Positions 1-7,321 of a stretch of 16,295 bases of DNA are shown here, piece after piece. The notes under the pieces are model-generated. The model saw only the letters and a list, made by a program, of their open reading frames with translations. It did no database searches and was not told the DNA's origin. Each line of letters starts with the position of its first letter. Positions within the stretch are counted from its first letter, which is position 1. The DNA is from CAZCAC01 sp964496575 (GTDB taxonomy: Bacteria; Planctomycetota; UBA1135; GCA-002686595): NCBI GenBank assembly GCA_964496575.1, contig CAZCAC010000171.1, positions 1 through 16,295 on the forward strand, read 5' to 3'. Position numbers and translations under genes: made by a program.

Positions 1-50
1 TGAATGACCTGGATTAGCGTGACGAGCTCGTCCTGGCAGAATCCGGCTGC

Positions 51-1874
51 CTACATGGGGCAAGGTTCCGTCAGTCGAAGCACTCGGTTACGCAGGTCGA
101 TCGTGACGTCGTACGAACCGAGCAGATCCTGACCCATAACCACGTCGACCAGCCCGTCGAAGACCGCGGCGCCCTTGGGCGCGAGCGAGCAGGACCAGGG
201 TGACAACTCGACGTCGCCGAGCACGAGGCCGGTGAGGGTGTATTCCTCGAGACCGAGATTCGCGAGCGAACTCAGCAGGGATTCCTTTCTCGGCGGGAGA
301 TTCGCTCGCGCCCACGCGGTCGAGACGAGCGTCGTGTCGTAGTTGCCCGTGTCGAGCAGGAGCCGCACGGGAGTATCCTGGTAGCGGGCATCGCACAGGG
401 TCATGAACGGCAGCGTCCACAAGGAAAGCTCCCACGATTCCCTAGTTCCGTCGCTTTCGGTTCGAGCTGTGTTGATAGGCTCGACGAGCACTTCCTCCGC
501 CGCGTACCGCAGGGTGAACTGGACGTGGTGCATCAGGTCCACGCCCAGCGCTGCGTCGATGCCCATGACCGAGAACGGGAGCTCGTGACCGACGTACACC
601 GGCACGTTGCGGATTGTGACGTCGCCGAGTTGCAGCGTCTCGACGAAACCGGCCCGAACGCTCCCTTCGGTGAATCCCAGCAGGCTCGGGACCCCTTCCT
701 CAGCGGTGAGGATACCGGCTTCCTCGGCAGCTGCAGGGCTCAGGACCGTCGCGCCTGCGCCAGTATCGATGGCACAGCTGCTCAGGACCGTTCCGTTGAC
801 AACGGTGGGAACGGTATGGGGGCGGAAGATGCTCTTGCGCGTGAGCTCGATCCTCGACCGGGCGCTCTCTCGAGCCAGTATGAAGACCGGCTCTTCCCCG
901 GCGGCGGATCGCCACAAACCGAGCTGGCCTTCGGTGACGGGATCCAGGACCCCGGCATCAAGCACCCTGTCGAGGAGTTCGGACTCGAGCCAGGCACCGC
1001 GTCGCATCCGGGCCAGGGACCAGAACACCGCGAACTCGGTAGCGACCCTCCGGGCCGTCTCGGGGTCGAGGTCCGCGGGTCGTTCGAGGATTCGCTCCAG
1101 GCCCACCCGAACCTGGCGCTCGGCCTGCGACGGTTCTCCGAGGGCGAGCAGGGACACCGCGTACTCGCTGCGAAGTCGGACCGAGTCTCCGTGCCGGTTG
1201 ATGACCTTCCGCGCGGTGTCCGCGTGGCGGTGAAAATCCCCACGCCTTCGCAGCAGAGGCAGGAGCCGCTCGGGGCTCCGGACATCGTCGGGGAAGAGTT
1301 CGATCGACTTCGTCAGAACCGCGTCGGCCTTGGCGAGATCGAAAAGGGCCCAGTGCTGGTCGGCGATGAACTCGAGAGTCCTCGGGCCGGGCGATTCACT
1401 CGCGACCTCCAGGTTCCGCAGCCCCGCCTCGTGGCCGTATCGAACGGTTGCCGCGTCGGGCCGGGTGCCCAGCTCGACCGTGGTCGACAGGTGGAGCTCA
1501 CCGCGAACGACGGTAAGCACCACCTCGTCGCCTGGCGAGACCCCGGCGAGCTCGCCGACCAGCTCCGCGAAACTGGTGATCGGAGTGCCACCGATTTCGA
1601 TGATGCGATCACCGGGCTGCAGCTCGGCGCGACTCGCGGGTGAGTCGATCTGGACGAGGCCGACGATCGCTCCCTTCTCCGTCAGCTCGAGCTCTTCCAC
1701 GACGCCCTCCGGCAGCCCGATGATGCCGAGGTAGGCGTTCGCCGTGGTCGTCGCGAGGGGCTCGGTCCCAAGCCCCAGGGGCTGGAGGTACTCGCCCGGC
1801 TCGTAGACGGCGTTCGCTCCTTGCACCGGGCCGGCGAGCGCGAACAGCATGACCGCCGAGGCTAGAAGGCGCAT
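51..1874 (-). CDS. Secreted PDZ plus double aspartic-protease-like (retropepsin-type) protein
   Basis: The 607 aa product starts with ATG and has an N-terminal signal peptide (residues 1-20, MRLLASAVMLFALAGPVQGA), so it should act outside the cytoplasm. Residues about 45-137 form a PDZ domain, with a hydrophobic YLGIIG-like loop and the core LQPGDRIIEIGGTPI. Residues about 160-320 are helical and TPR-like. Two aspartic-protease-like domains follow: the first has the motif IDTGAGATVLS (Asp370-Thr-Gly-Ala), the second LLLDTGNYDTTLVS (Asp508-Thr-Gly-Asn). Each ends in a matching strand segment (GVDLMHHVQFTLRY and GQDLLGSYDVTIDL). In retropepsin-like families two DTG/DSG aspartates pair to make one site, so this chain could form an internal pseudo-dimer. 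DTGN departs from the usual DTG[AS], so reduced or lost activity is possible. The substrate is unknown. It lies 80 nt downstream of the GNAT gene on the same strand. I see no strong Shine-Dalgarno before the ATG. Confidence 0.82.
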   Translation of the reverse strand: MRLLASAVMLFALAGPVQGANAVYEPGEYLQPLGLGTEPLATTTANAYLGIIGLPEGVVEELELTEKGAIVGLVQIDSPASRAELQPGDRIIEIGGTPITSFAELVGELAGVSPGDEVVLTVVRGELHLSTTVELGTRPDAATVRYGHEAGLRNLEVASESPGPRTLEFIADQHWALFDLAKADAVLTKSIELFPDDVRSPERLLPLLRRRGDFHRHADTARKVINRHGDSVRLRSEYAVSLLALGEPSQAERQVRVGLERILERPADLDPETARRVATEFAVFWSLARMRRGAWLESELLDRVLDAGVLDPVTEGQLGLWRSAAGEEPVFILARESARSRIELTRKSIFRPHTVPTVVNGTVLSSCAIDTGAGATVLSPAAAEEAGILTAEEGVPSLLGFTEGSVRAGFVETLQLGDVTIRNVPVYVGHELPFSVMGIDAALGVDLMHHVQFTLRYAAEEVLVEPINTARTESDGTRESWELSLWTLPFMTLCDARYQDTPVRLLLDTGNYDTTLVSTAWARANLPPRKESLLSSLANLGLEEYTLTGLVLGDVELSPWSCSLAPKGAAVFDGLVDVVMGQDLLGSYDVTIDLRNRVLRLTEPCPM

Positions 1875-1954
1875 GAGACCCGCGAAGATACGGGATGAAG
1901 CGCTGCCGGGACACCTCTACCTCGAAGGAGGCTCGCGCTTCCGCCGTATGAGCG

Positions 1955-2833
1955 CTACGCGTGCGAGGTGAACGGAAACAGGAACGGCCGTCCCCGCAGC
2001 AGCAGGTCGCCACGGTCGAAGAGGTTGTTCTCCAGGTAGGGGGACCACCTCACCTCCCCGACCTCCAGCCGGTCGGGCACGAAGGAAAACGCCACCTCGC
2101 GCGTCTCCGGCGTCGCGATCGAGGGAAGGAGCTCCGCCAGCGGGGGGATCTCCGTCCCCACCACGTCGAAGAGATCCAGTCGCTGTCCCTCCCGCCGATG
2201 GAGCGCGAGCACGTCCAGATGGGGCAGGTAGTAGAGGTGCTCCCGCATCGGGTACAGCGCGTGAAACATGAAGAGCCCGTGGCTCAGCACGCCGAAGGTG
2301 TTCGAGACGGGAGCCCGCTCGACCGAGAGCCGCTCGATCAGCTCGCGGTCGGCGGCGTTGTCGACATCCAGCCGGCGCGCCTCCGGACCACCTCCCCCAC
2401 CGGGGACGGTCAGCGACGGCCGCGCCTCCGCCAGGGGCTGGAAACCGGTCGCCTCGTAGAAGGGAATCGCGTCGTCGTCGGAGAAGAGAAAGACGAAGTC
2501 GTGGTTCGGGGCGAGCCACTCCAGCGCGACCTCGGTGATGTGGCGGTTCAGCCCCTTCCGGCGAAACTCCTCCAGGGTGCCGACCCCGGAGAACTGCGCC
2601 GCCCGGAGCGGCTCGCCGTCGACGATGAAATCGAGGGAGAAGACCTGGGCGCTGGAGACGATCCGCCCCTCACCGTCGAAGAGCGAGAAGGGCCGGTAAT
2701 CCTCGTCCCAGTACCCCAGCGAAGCCCACGTCGTGAGGTCGAGGCCGTGAATGTGATCGAGGAACTCGATGAAGGCCCTTCTCGCCTCGAGGTCGTTCCC
2801 GTAGCCCTGACGTAGCTCCAGATCGTCGAGCAT
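1955..2833 (-). CDS. GNAT family N-acetyltransferase
   Basis: The product is 292 aa from the ATG at 2833. A GTG at 2845 would add four residues, but the GGAGGT at 2849-2844 directly abuts or overlaps that codon, whereas it lies 10 nt before the ATG, so I prefer the ATG. The N-terminal half is a GNAT acetyl-CoA fold. Motif A is seen as VGTLEEFRRKGLNRHI (residues 84-99, with the acyl-CoA pyrophosphate loop around Arg91-Asn96), and motif B as IPFYEATGF (residues 123-131). Residues about 150-292 form a second, unassigned domain ending in FLFPFTSHA. The enzyme should transfer an acetyl group to an amine on an unknown substrate in the cytoplasm. There is no signal peptide. It starts 30 nt after the MarR stop, so the two are probably cotranscribed, and the MarR protein may control it. 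Confidence 0.8.
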   Translation of the reverse strand: MLDDLELRQGYGNDLEARRAFIEFLDHIHGLDLTTWASLGYWDEDYRPFSLFDGEGRIVSSAQVFSLDFIVDGEPLRAAQFSGVGTLEEFRRKGLNRHITEVALEWLAPNHDFVFLFSDDDAIPFYEATGFQPLAEARPSLTVPGGGGGPEARRLDVDNAADRELIERLSVERAPVSNTFGVLSHGLFMFHALYPMREHLYYLPHLDVLALHRREGQRLDLFDVVGTEIPPLAELLPSIATPETREVAFSFVPDRLEVGEVRWSPYLENNLFDRGDLLLRGRPFLFPFTSHA

Positions 2834-2863
2834 CTCGCGGTACACCTCCAGCGGGACCCGCGC

Positions 2864-3517
2864 CTACTGCCGATCGGCGGAGATCCGGTGCAGGTAGGGG
2901 CAGTTCTCGTACTTCTGATCGAGTACGCACGTGCCCGTGGCCTGGATCCCGCAGTGGAAACACAGGCTCGCGAAGATCTTCTCGCCCTCCATCATCCCCC
3001 GGATGAACTCGCCCAGGAGCGTGTTGAAACCGGCGATCTTCTCCGCATCGAAGGACTTCAGCGCGACCTGGAGGCGACGCCCGATCCGCCCCTCCGCCTC
3101 CTCGAAGACCCGCTCCCCCTTCTCGGTGGGCCGCAGCCGGGTGATCCGCCGGTCGTCCGCGTCGCTGTAGCGCTCGATGTAGCCGCGCGTCTCGAGGCGA
3201 TCGAGGATCAGGCTGGCCGACGACGGTTTGATCCCCAGACCCTCGGCGACCTGCCCCACCCGCGATCCCTGGTTGAAGGACACCAGGCGCAGGACGCGGA
3301 GCTGATCGGGAGAGATCTCCCCCTCGGAGAGCTGGTCGAGGGGACGAACCTCGAGGACCTCCCTCATCGCGATGGTCAACGAGTGGAGGTTGCGGCGCAG
3401 GTCCAGGAGCTCGGGGGTGCTCCCGGGGGTCTCCGCGCCAGGCCCCCCCGCGAACGAATCGTCGCTGCAGGGATCGCCGGCGGGGACGTTCCCATCGTCG
3501 GGCTTGTCGGTGGTCAC
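2864..3517 (-). CDS. MarR-family transcriptional regulator with C-terminal four-cysteine tail
   Basis: I start the protein at GTG 3517 (217 aa) because GGAGG lies 13 nt upstream at 3535-3531. The frame stays open to a TTG at 3586, which has no ribosome site. Residues about 1-35 are acidic and Gly/Pro-rich, probably disordered. Residues about 36-180 are MarR-like: a dimerisation helix, a winged helix-turn-helix (DQLRVLRLV...VAEGLGIKPSSASLILDRLETRGYIER), a wing with DADDRRITRLRPTEKG, and a long C-terminal helix. The last 35 residues carry Cys186, Cys189, Cys197 and Cys206 (CX2CX7CX8C) plus His188 and His210. Such a tail is not part of the standard MarR fold and suggests a zinc or iron-sulfur site, possibly redox sensing. 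It heads the GNAT operon and faces the thioredoxin-fold gene, so it could regulate either side. Autoregulation is likely by analogy with the family but not shown here. Confidence 0.85.
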   Translation of the reverse strand: MTTDKPDDGNVPAGDPCSDDSFAGGPGAETPGSTPELLDLRRNLHSLTIAMREVLEVRPLDQLSEGEISPDQLRVLRLVSFNQGSRVGQVAEGLGIKPSSASLILDRLETRGYIERYSDADDRRITRLRPTEKGERVFEEAEGRIGRRLQVALKSFDAEKIAGFNTLLGEFIRGMMEGEKIFASLCFHCGIQATGTCVLDQKYENCPYLHRISADRQ

Positions 3518-3858
3518 CTTACCTGTCACACCTCCGTTCAGCTGGCTGCTCGCCCCAATGAGGCGCAGGCAGCCGCCGGAGGGCAAGCCCCAAGTCGTGA
3601 TTTCATTAGCCGGCCGAAGAATCCCCTATTCGCTCCGCGAAGGCGCTAACCGGACCCTCCTATCCGGAAAAAGAACTGTAACCCGCCACCAAACGGCCCC
3701 GTCCGGGTAGGCGTGGGCTGCCCCCTGGCCCAGGATGGTGGGCCTGGAAGTGTACCGGTGTGGTTTGAGGCCGTCTCGCGGCCCGGCGTCACTCCGTATA
3801 TGCCATCCTGTCGCGCCCGTCATCGCCACCCGACCCCAGACACCCAGAGAGGTCTCTC
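3518..3858. promoter_or_regulatory. Divergent intergenic control region with two inverted repeats
   Basis: This 341 nt stretch separates the MarR gene from the thioredoxin-fold gene, which point away from each other, so it must hold promoters for both. It includes an AT-richer patch at about 3600-3690, unlike the surrounding coding DNA. Two short inverted repeats lie there: TTCGC-TCC-GCGAA at 3629-3641 and CCGGA-8 nt-TCCGG at 3650-3667. Either could be an operator for the adjacent MarR protein. A weak TATATG at 3797-3802 could be a -10 box for the plus-strand gene, but no good -35 stands at the right distance. I found no convincing gene, riboswitch or terminator here. Assignment of the repeats as operators is inference. 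Confidence 0.35.
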
Positions 3859-4872
3859 TTGTACAAGCACATCGTCGCCCTGACCCTCGGAACCCTCGCT
3901 CTCGCCTCCCCCTCCGCCCTGGCCGGCGACGGCTGGTACGCCGACTACGACGAGGCGGTCAAGGTCGCCAAGAAGGAGGGCAAGGACCTGTTCGTCGACT
4001 TCACCGGCTCCGACTGGTGTGGCTGGTGCATCCGCCTCCACGAGGAAGTCTTCGACTTCCCGGAGTGGTCCACTCCCGTGCAGAAGGACTACGTCCTGGT
4101 CGCGCTCGACTTCCCCAAGTCGGAGGAGGCCCAGGCCAAGGTCCCGAACCCCGAGCGCAACCAGGAGCTGAAGAACAAGTACGGCGTCCGCGGGTTCCCC
4201 ACCATCCTGATGATGACGGTCGAGGGCGAGGTCTACGCCAAGACCGGCTACCAGGAGGGTGGCCCCGAGGCGTACCTCGAGCACATGAAGAAGATCCGCG
4301 ACACCGGGCGTCCCTTCCTGGTCAAGGCCAAGAAGCTGGTCTCCACCTTCGAGGATGCCGAGGGCGACGCCAAGATTAAGGCGTGGGAGGAGATCGTCAC
4401 CACGATCGAGGGGCTCGAGCCCGACTCTCCGTTCATCGGCGTGCTGGCCGAGCCGCTGCGCTGGGCCTTCGAGGCCGATCCGAAGAACGAGAAGGGCCTG
4501 AAGGCGCGCGCGGTCCGCACGCTCCTCGAGGTCGGGATGGTCGACCAGGACCTGCTCGACAGCTGCCGCGAGCTCGACCCGAAGAACGAGAGCGGTCTGC
4601 TCGAGGAGGCGACCGAGGCGCAGTTCATGGGCGTCGGCGACCAGGAGACCGCGGAGGCGGCGGTCGGAGCCCTCGACCGGCTGAACGAGCTCGGTTTCAA
4701 GGACAAGGCGATCGGCTTCCGCCTCAACTTCACCGCGGCCCGCTGGCTGGCCGGCCCGCTCGACGACCCGGTCGCGGCCAAGGACTACGCCCTGGCCGCC
4801 AAGGAGATCGGCACCGAGGACGAGCGGATGGCCAAGGGGCTCGAGGAGCTCCTCGCCTCGCTCAACGGCTAG
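3859..4872 (+). CDS. Secreted thioredoxin-fold protein with CGWC active site
   Basis: The 337 aa product starts at TTG 3859, supported by GAGAGG about 7 nt upstream and by a signal peptide that begins exactly there (MYKHIVALTLGTLALASPSALAG). Residues about 25-150 are a thioredoxin fold of the thioredoxin_7/DUF255-like kind: a strand DLFVDFTGSDWCGWC with the redox pair Cys54/Cys57, then a second strand, and the cis-proline loop VRGFPT (Pro114). Residues about 155-337 are helical, with two similar segments (EADPKNEKGLKARA and ELDPKNESGLLEEAT) that suggest TPR-like packing. It probably oxidises or reduces thiols on exported proteins. Partners are unknown. The beta-helix gene begins only 46 nt downstream, so the two are likely cotranscribed. 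The downstream lectin-domain protein is cysteine-rich and would be a plausible client (inference). Confidence 0.85.
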   Translation: MYKHIVALTLGTLALASPSALAGDGWYADYDEAVKVAKKEGKDLFVDFTGSDWCGWCIRLHEEVFDFPEWSTPVQKDYVLVALDFPKSEEAQAKVPNPERNQELKNKYGVRGFPTILMMTVEGEVYAKTGYQEGGPEAYLEHMKKIRDTGRPFLVKAKKLVSTFEDAEGDAKIKAWEEIVTTIEGLEPDSPFIGVLAEPLRWAFEADPKNEKGLKARAVRTLLEVGMVDQDLLDSCRELDPKNESGLLEEATEAQFMGVGDQETAEAAVGALDRLNELGFKDKAIGFRLNFTAARWLAGPLDDPVAAKDYALAAKEIGTEDERMAKGLEELLASLNG

Positions 4873-4896
4873 AGGACCCACCTGCGCGACCGGCGA

Positions 4897-4911
4897 CCTC
4901 CGCCGGGGAGG
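4897..4911 (+). promoter_or_regulatory. Hairpin enclosing the Shine-Dalgarno of the first beta-helix gene
   Basis: CCTCC (4897-4901), a five-base loop GCCGG, and GGAGG (4907-4911) form a perfect five-pair GC-rich stem. The GGAGG is the ribosome site, 7 nt before the ATG at 4919. The pairing could restrain translation unless ribosomes arriving from the upstream thioredoxin-fold gene open it. The second copy has a substituted, weaker version, so conservation does not strongly support a regulatory role. Confidence 0.3.
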
Positions 4912-4918
4912 AGAGACG

Positions 4919-7093
4919 ATGCCCGATCTCGTGCTGCTTCTCGCGCTGACCTTCACTCCGCTCCCGCCTCCGTCCCCCGGACACGAGGCGGGGGCGGAGT
5001 TTCACGTCTCGGCTCTCGGGAACGACGCCTGGGACGGCTCGGCGCCGGAGCACGCCGGCGATGGGAAGACCGGGCCCTTCGCCACCCTCGGACGGGCCCA
5101 GCGAGCCGTGCGCGAGTACCTCGCCGAGACGGGCTCGAAGGCCACCCACACGGTCCAGATCGGCGGCGGCTGGTACGAGCTCGAGGACACGCTGGTCTTC
5201 GGTCCCGAGGATTCGAATGCGGAACCCGGGCCAATCGAAGTACACGACGGTTCCCTGTATCCGGGGTTCGTCTTCTGGCAGGCGCGGGAAGGCGAGCACG
5301 TCGTGGTCAGCGGCGGCCGGCGGCTCACCGGGTGGACGGTCGAGGAGGACGGGCGCTGGACCCTCGAGCTGCCGGAGGTCAGGGGGGGCACCTGGAACTT
5401 CTCGCAGCTGTGGGTGAATGGCGAGCGCCGCTTTCGGCCGCGCGTGCCCTCCACCGGCTGGTTCAAGGTCGCCGAGGAGCTGCCCCCGAGCGAGAAGGCC
5501 GCCGGGAAGGGGCACGACCGCCTCGGCTACGCGGAAGGGGACTTCTCGCCGGAGTGGAACCTCGACGAGGTCGAGCTCTTCGGCGTGCACATCTGGTCCG
5601 CCTCGCGGATGCGGATCGCCGAGAACGACGTCGAGAAGCGCACGCTGACCTTCACCGGACCGACGCGGACGACGGCGAGATGGGCGGCCTTCCTCGAGGG
5701 CAACCGCTACTTCGTCGACAACGTCCGCCAGGCGCTGGACCAACCCGGAGAGTGGTTCCTCGACCGGAAGACCGGAGTACTGACCTACCTGCCGCGCCCC
5801 GGCGAGACCCCGGAGACGGTGACGGTCGTCGCGCCCCGGCTCGACACCCTGGTGCGCTTCGAGGGGCGCGTCGAGGAGGGGCAGCCGGCCGGGGGAATCC
5901 AGTTCCTGGCGGTCGACTTCGCCCACACGGGCTGGAACCTCGCCCCGCAGGGGCAGTCCTTCCCACAGGCCGAGGTCCAGCTCGGCGGCGCGATCGAGCT
6001 CGTCGGCGCGCACGGGGTCATGCTCGAGTTCTGCACGGTCCGCCACACCGGCGGCTACGGCGTGGCGATCGGGCCGGGGTGCCGGAAGGCGTGGGTCCAC
6101 GGCTGCGATCTCTTCGACCTCGGTGGCGGCGGAGTGAAGGTCGGCACGGCGAGTGGAGCCCAGCTCGTCTCCTTCGGGGGTTTCGATCCCGAGAACCCCG
6201 AGAACGCCGTCGACCGGAACTGGGTCACCGACTGCCGGATCCGCGGCGGCGGGCGCCTGCACCCTGCGGCGGTCGGCGTGTGGATCGGGCACGCGACCAA
6301 TACTCTCGTCGAGCGCAACGAGATCGGCGACTTCTACTACACCGGCGTCAGCGTCGGCTGGACCTGGGGCTACGCCGAGCCGAGTCGGTCGCACCACAAC
6401 GAGATCGCCTGGAACCACATCCACGACATCGGTCAGGGCGTGCTGTCGGACATGGCCGGGGTCTACACCCTGGGCGTCTCGCCGGGGACGAAGGTGCACC
6501 ACAACATCATCGAGGACGTCCACGCCTACGACTACGGGGGCTGGGGGCTCTACACCGACGAGGGCTCGACGTGGATCGAGATGACCCACAACCTCGTCGT
6601 GCGCACCAAGACCGGGGGCTTTCACCAGCACTACGGCAAGGACAACCGGATCGCGCACAACGTCTTCGCCGAGGCAGAGGTGCAGCAGCTCCAGCGCACG
6701 CGCACCGAGGAGCACCGCTCCTTCCGCTTCGTCTACAACGTCGTCTACTGGACCAACGAGAGCCCGCTCTTCGGCAGCAACTGGCGCGACGACCACTTCA
6801 TGGTCGACGGCAACCTCTACTGGAACCCGAACTACCCGGAGATCGTCTTCCCCGGCGGTCTCGACCTCGAGGGGTGGCGCGCGCGGGGCCACGATCGGAA
6901 CTCGATGATCGCCGACCCGAAGTTCGTCGATCCCGCGGGCGGGGACTGGCGCTTCGCCGAGGATTCACGGGTGGGGAGGTGGGGGGCCTCCTGGGACCAC
7001 TCGAAGGCGGGCCCGCGCGATCTCGACCTCTACCCCCGCGAGATCCCGCCGATCCCCGCCGGATTCACCACATCGTCGAAGGAAGGCCGCTGA
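4919..7093 (+). CDS. Secreted right-handed parallel beta-helix protein, paralog A (GH141-like candidate)
   Basis: This 724 aa product starts at ATG 4919 behind a strong GGAGG. The N-terminus (MPDLVLLLALTFTPLPPPSP) is a hydrophobic, poorly charged export signal. Residues about 27-135 carry a common opening of these families: FHVSALGNDAWDGS, GPFATLGRAQRAV, IGGGWYELEDTLVFGP and VVVSGGRRLTGW. A beta-sandwich-like insert follows (YFVDNVRQALDQPGEWFLDRKTGVLTYLPRPGE). From about residue 300 there are repeated short strands typical of a right-handed beta-helix, including GGYGVAIGPGC, GLYTDEGST (Asp547, Glu548) and GGFHQHYGKDN (569-576). The overall pattern resembles beta-helix proteins classed in or near glycoside hydrolase family 141, but neither substrate nor catalytic residues can be fixed from sequence alone. 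It sits 46 nt after the thioredoxin-fold gene and has a close paralog immediately downstream. Confidence 0.82.
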   Translation: MPDLVLLLALTFTPLPPPSPGHEAGAEFHVSALGNDAWDGSAPEHAGDGKTGPFATLGRAQRAVREYLAETGSKATHTVQIGGGWYELEDTLVFGPEDSNAEPGPIEVHDGSLYPGFVFWQAREGEHVVVSGGRRLTGWTVEEDGRWTLELPEVRGGTWNFSQLWVNGERRFRPRVPSTGWFKVAEELPPSEKAAGKGHDRLGYAEGDFSPEWNLDEVELFGVHIWSASRMRIAENDVEKRTLTFTGPTRTTARWAAFLEGNRYFVDNVRQALDQPGEWFLDRKTGVLTYLPRPGETPETVTVVAPRLDTLVRFEGRVEEGQPAGGIQFLAVDFAHTGWNLAPQGQSFPQAEVQLGGAIELVGAHGVMLEFCTVRHTGGYGVAIGPGCRKAWVHGCDLFDLGGGGVKVGTASGAQLVSFGGFDPENPENAVDRNWVTDCRIRGGGRLHPAAVGVWIGHATNTLVERNEIGDFYYTGVSVGWTWGYAEPSRSHHNEIAWNHIHDIGQGVLSDMAGVYTLGVSPGTKVHHNIIEDVHAYDYGGWGLYTDEGSTWIEMTHNLVVRTKTGGFHQHYGKDNRIAHNVFAEAEVQQLQRTRTEEHRSFRFVYNVVYWTNESPLFGSNWRDDHFMVDGNLYWNPNYPEIVFPGGLDLEGWRARGHDRNSMIADPKFVDPAGGDWRFAEDSRVGRWGASWDHSKAGPRDLDLYPREIPPIPAGFTTSSKEGR

Positions 7094-7104
7094 TCCACCC
7101 TGCG

Positions 7105-7131
7105 CGGGCCTGGTCGGCAGGTCCTGGCCCG
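7105..7131 (+). other. Inverted repeat just after paralog A
   Basis: CGGGCC (7105-7110) and GGCCCG (7126-7131) can form a six-pair stem around a 15 nt loop, 11 nt after the stop codon. No T run follows, so it is at best a weak terminator or an mRNA 3'-end stabiliser. Confidence 0.2.
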
Positions 7132-7172
7132 GCGACGAGTTGCAGGGGGTCCGACGCGGGCACGCGGGCCTC

Positions 7173-7220
7173 TCACCCGGACGGTCACATCCTGGTACCT
7201 TGATGGCGCGGCTCGTCCGG
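7173..7220 (+). repeat. 48 nt conserved intergenic block, copy 1
   Basis: The block begins TCACCCGGA, contains CACATCCTGGTAC, and ends CTCGTCCGG. It aligns without gaps to 9571-9618 with 40 of 48 positions identical by my count. It lies 79 nt after the stop of paralog A and about 100 nt before the start of paralog B. TGGTACCTT inside it could be an extended -10 promoter element, but no -35 match is visible. It may simply be duplicated 3' flank. Confidence 0.6.
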
Positions 7221-7321
7221 GAGCTCTCGAGCTGTTCGCATCCAGCAGTGGCTCGAAGCCGTCATCGAAGAGCTCGGCCAGACACGCGCGACCGGCGGTA
7301 GTCCGCCAGGGAGTCATGGCG

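Larger units (their letters stand above)
4884..7220 (+). repeat. Tandem duplication, copy 1 (beta-helix gene plus flanks)
   Basis: This copy runs from a GCGCGACCGGCG 12-mer (4884-4895), 35 nt before the first beta-helix start, to a 48 nt block ending at 7220. The same 12-mer occurs at 7286-7297, 36 nt before the second beta-helix start, and the block recurs at 9571-9618. The unit spacing is about 2.4 kb throughout, so the duplication included noncoding DNA on both sides of the gene. Confidence 0.75.

Noticed and set aside
525..1643. 372-codon plus-strand frame inside the PDZ/protease gene
   Set aside because: It is low-complexity, has no ribosome site, and is antisense to a gene with signal peptide, PDZ and DTG motifs.
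3586..3586. TTG 3586 as the MarR start
   Set aside because: The frame allows it, but no ribosome site precedes it, whereas GTG 3517 has GGAGG 13 nt upstream and still includes the whole MarR fold.
4862..6892. 676-codon open frame antisense to beta-helix paralog A
   Set aside because: It is a shadow of a gene with strong GC third-position bias. Its translation is low-complexity, rich in Val, Asp, Pro and Arg, with no signal or family motif. A matching antisense frame at 7262-9400 exists only because the paralogs are similar.
7191..7208. Sigma-54-like promoter (GG-N10-GC) in the conserved 48 nt block
   Set aside because: The GG and GC spacing fits in both copies, but the characteristic TTGC and CAC parts of the consensus are missing, so it is more likely chance in GC-rich DNA.
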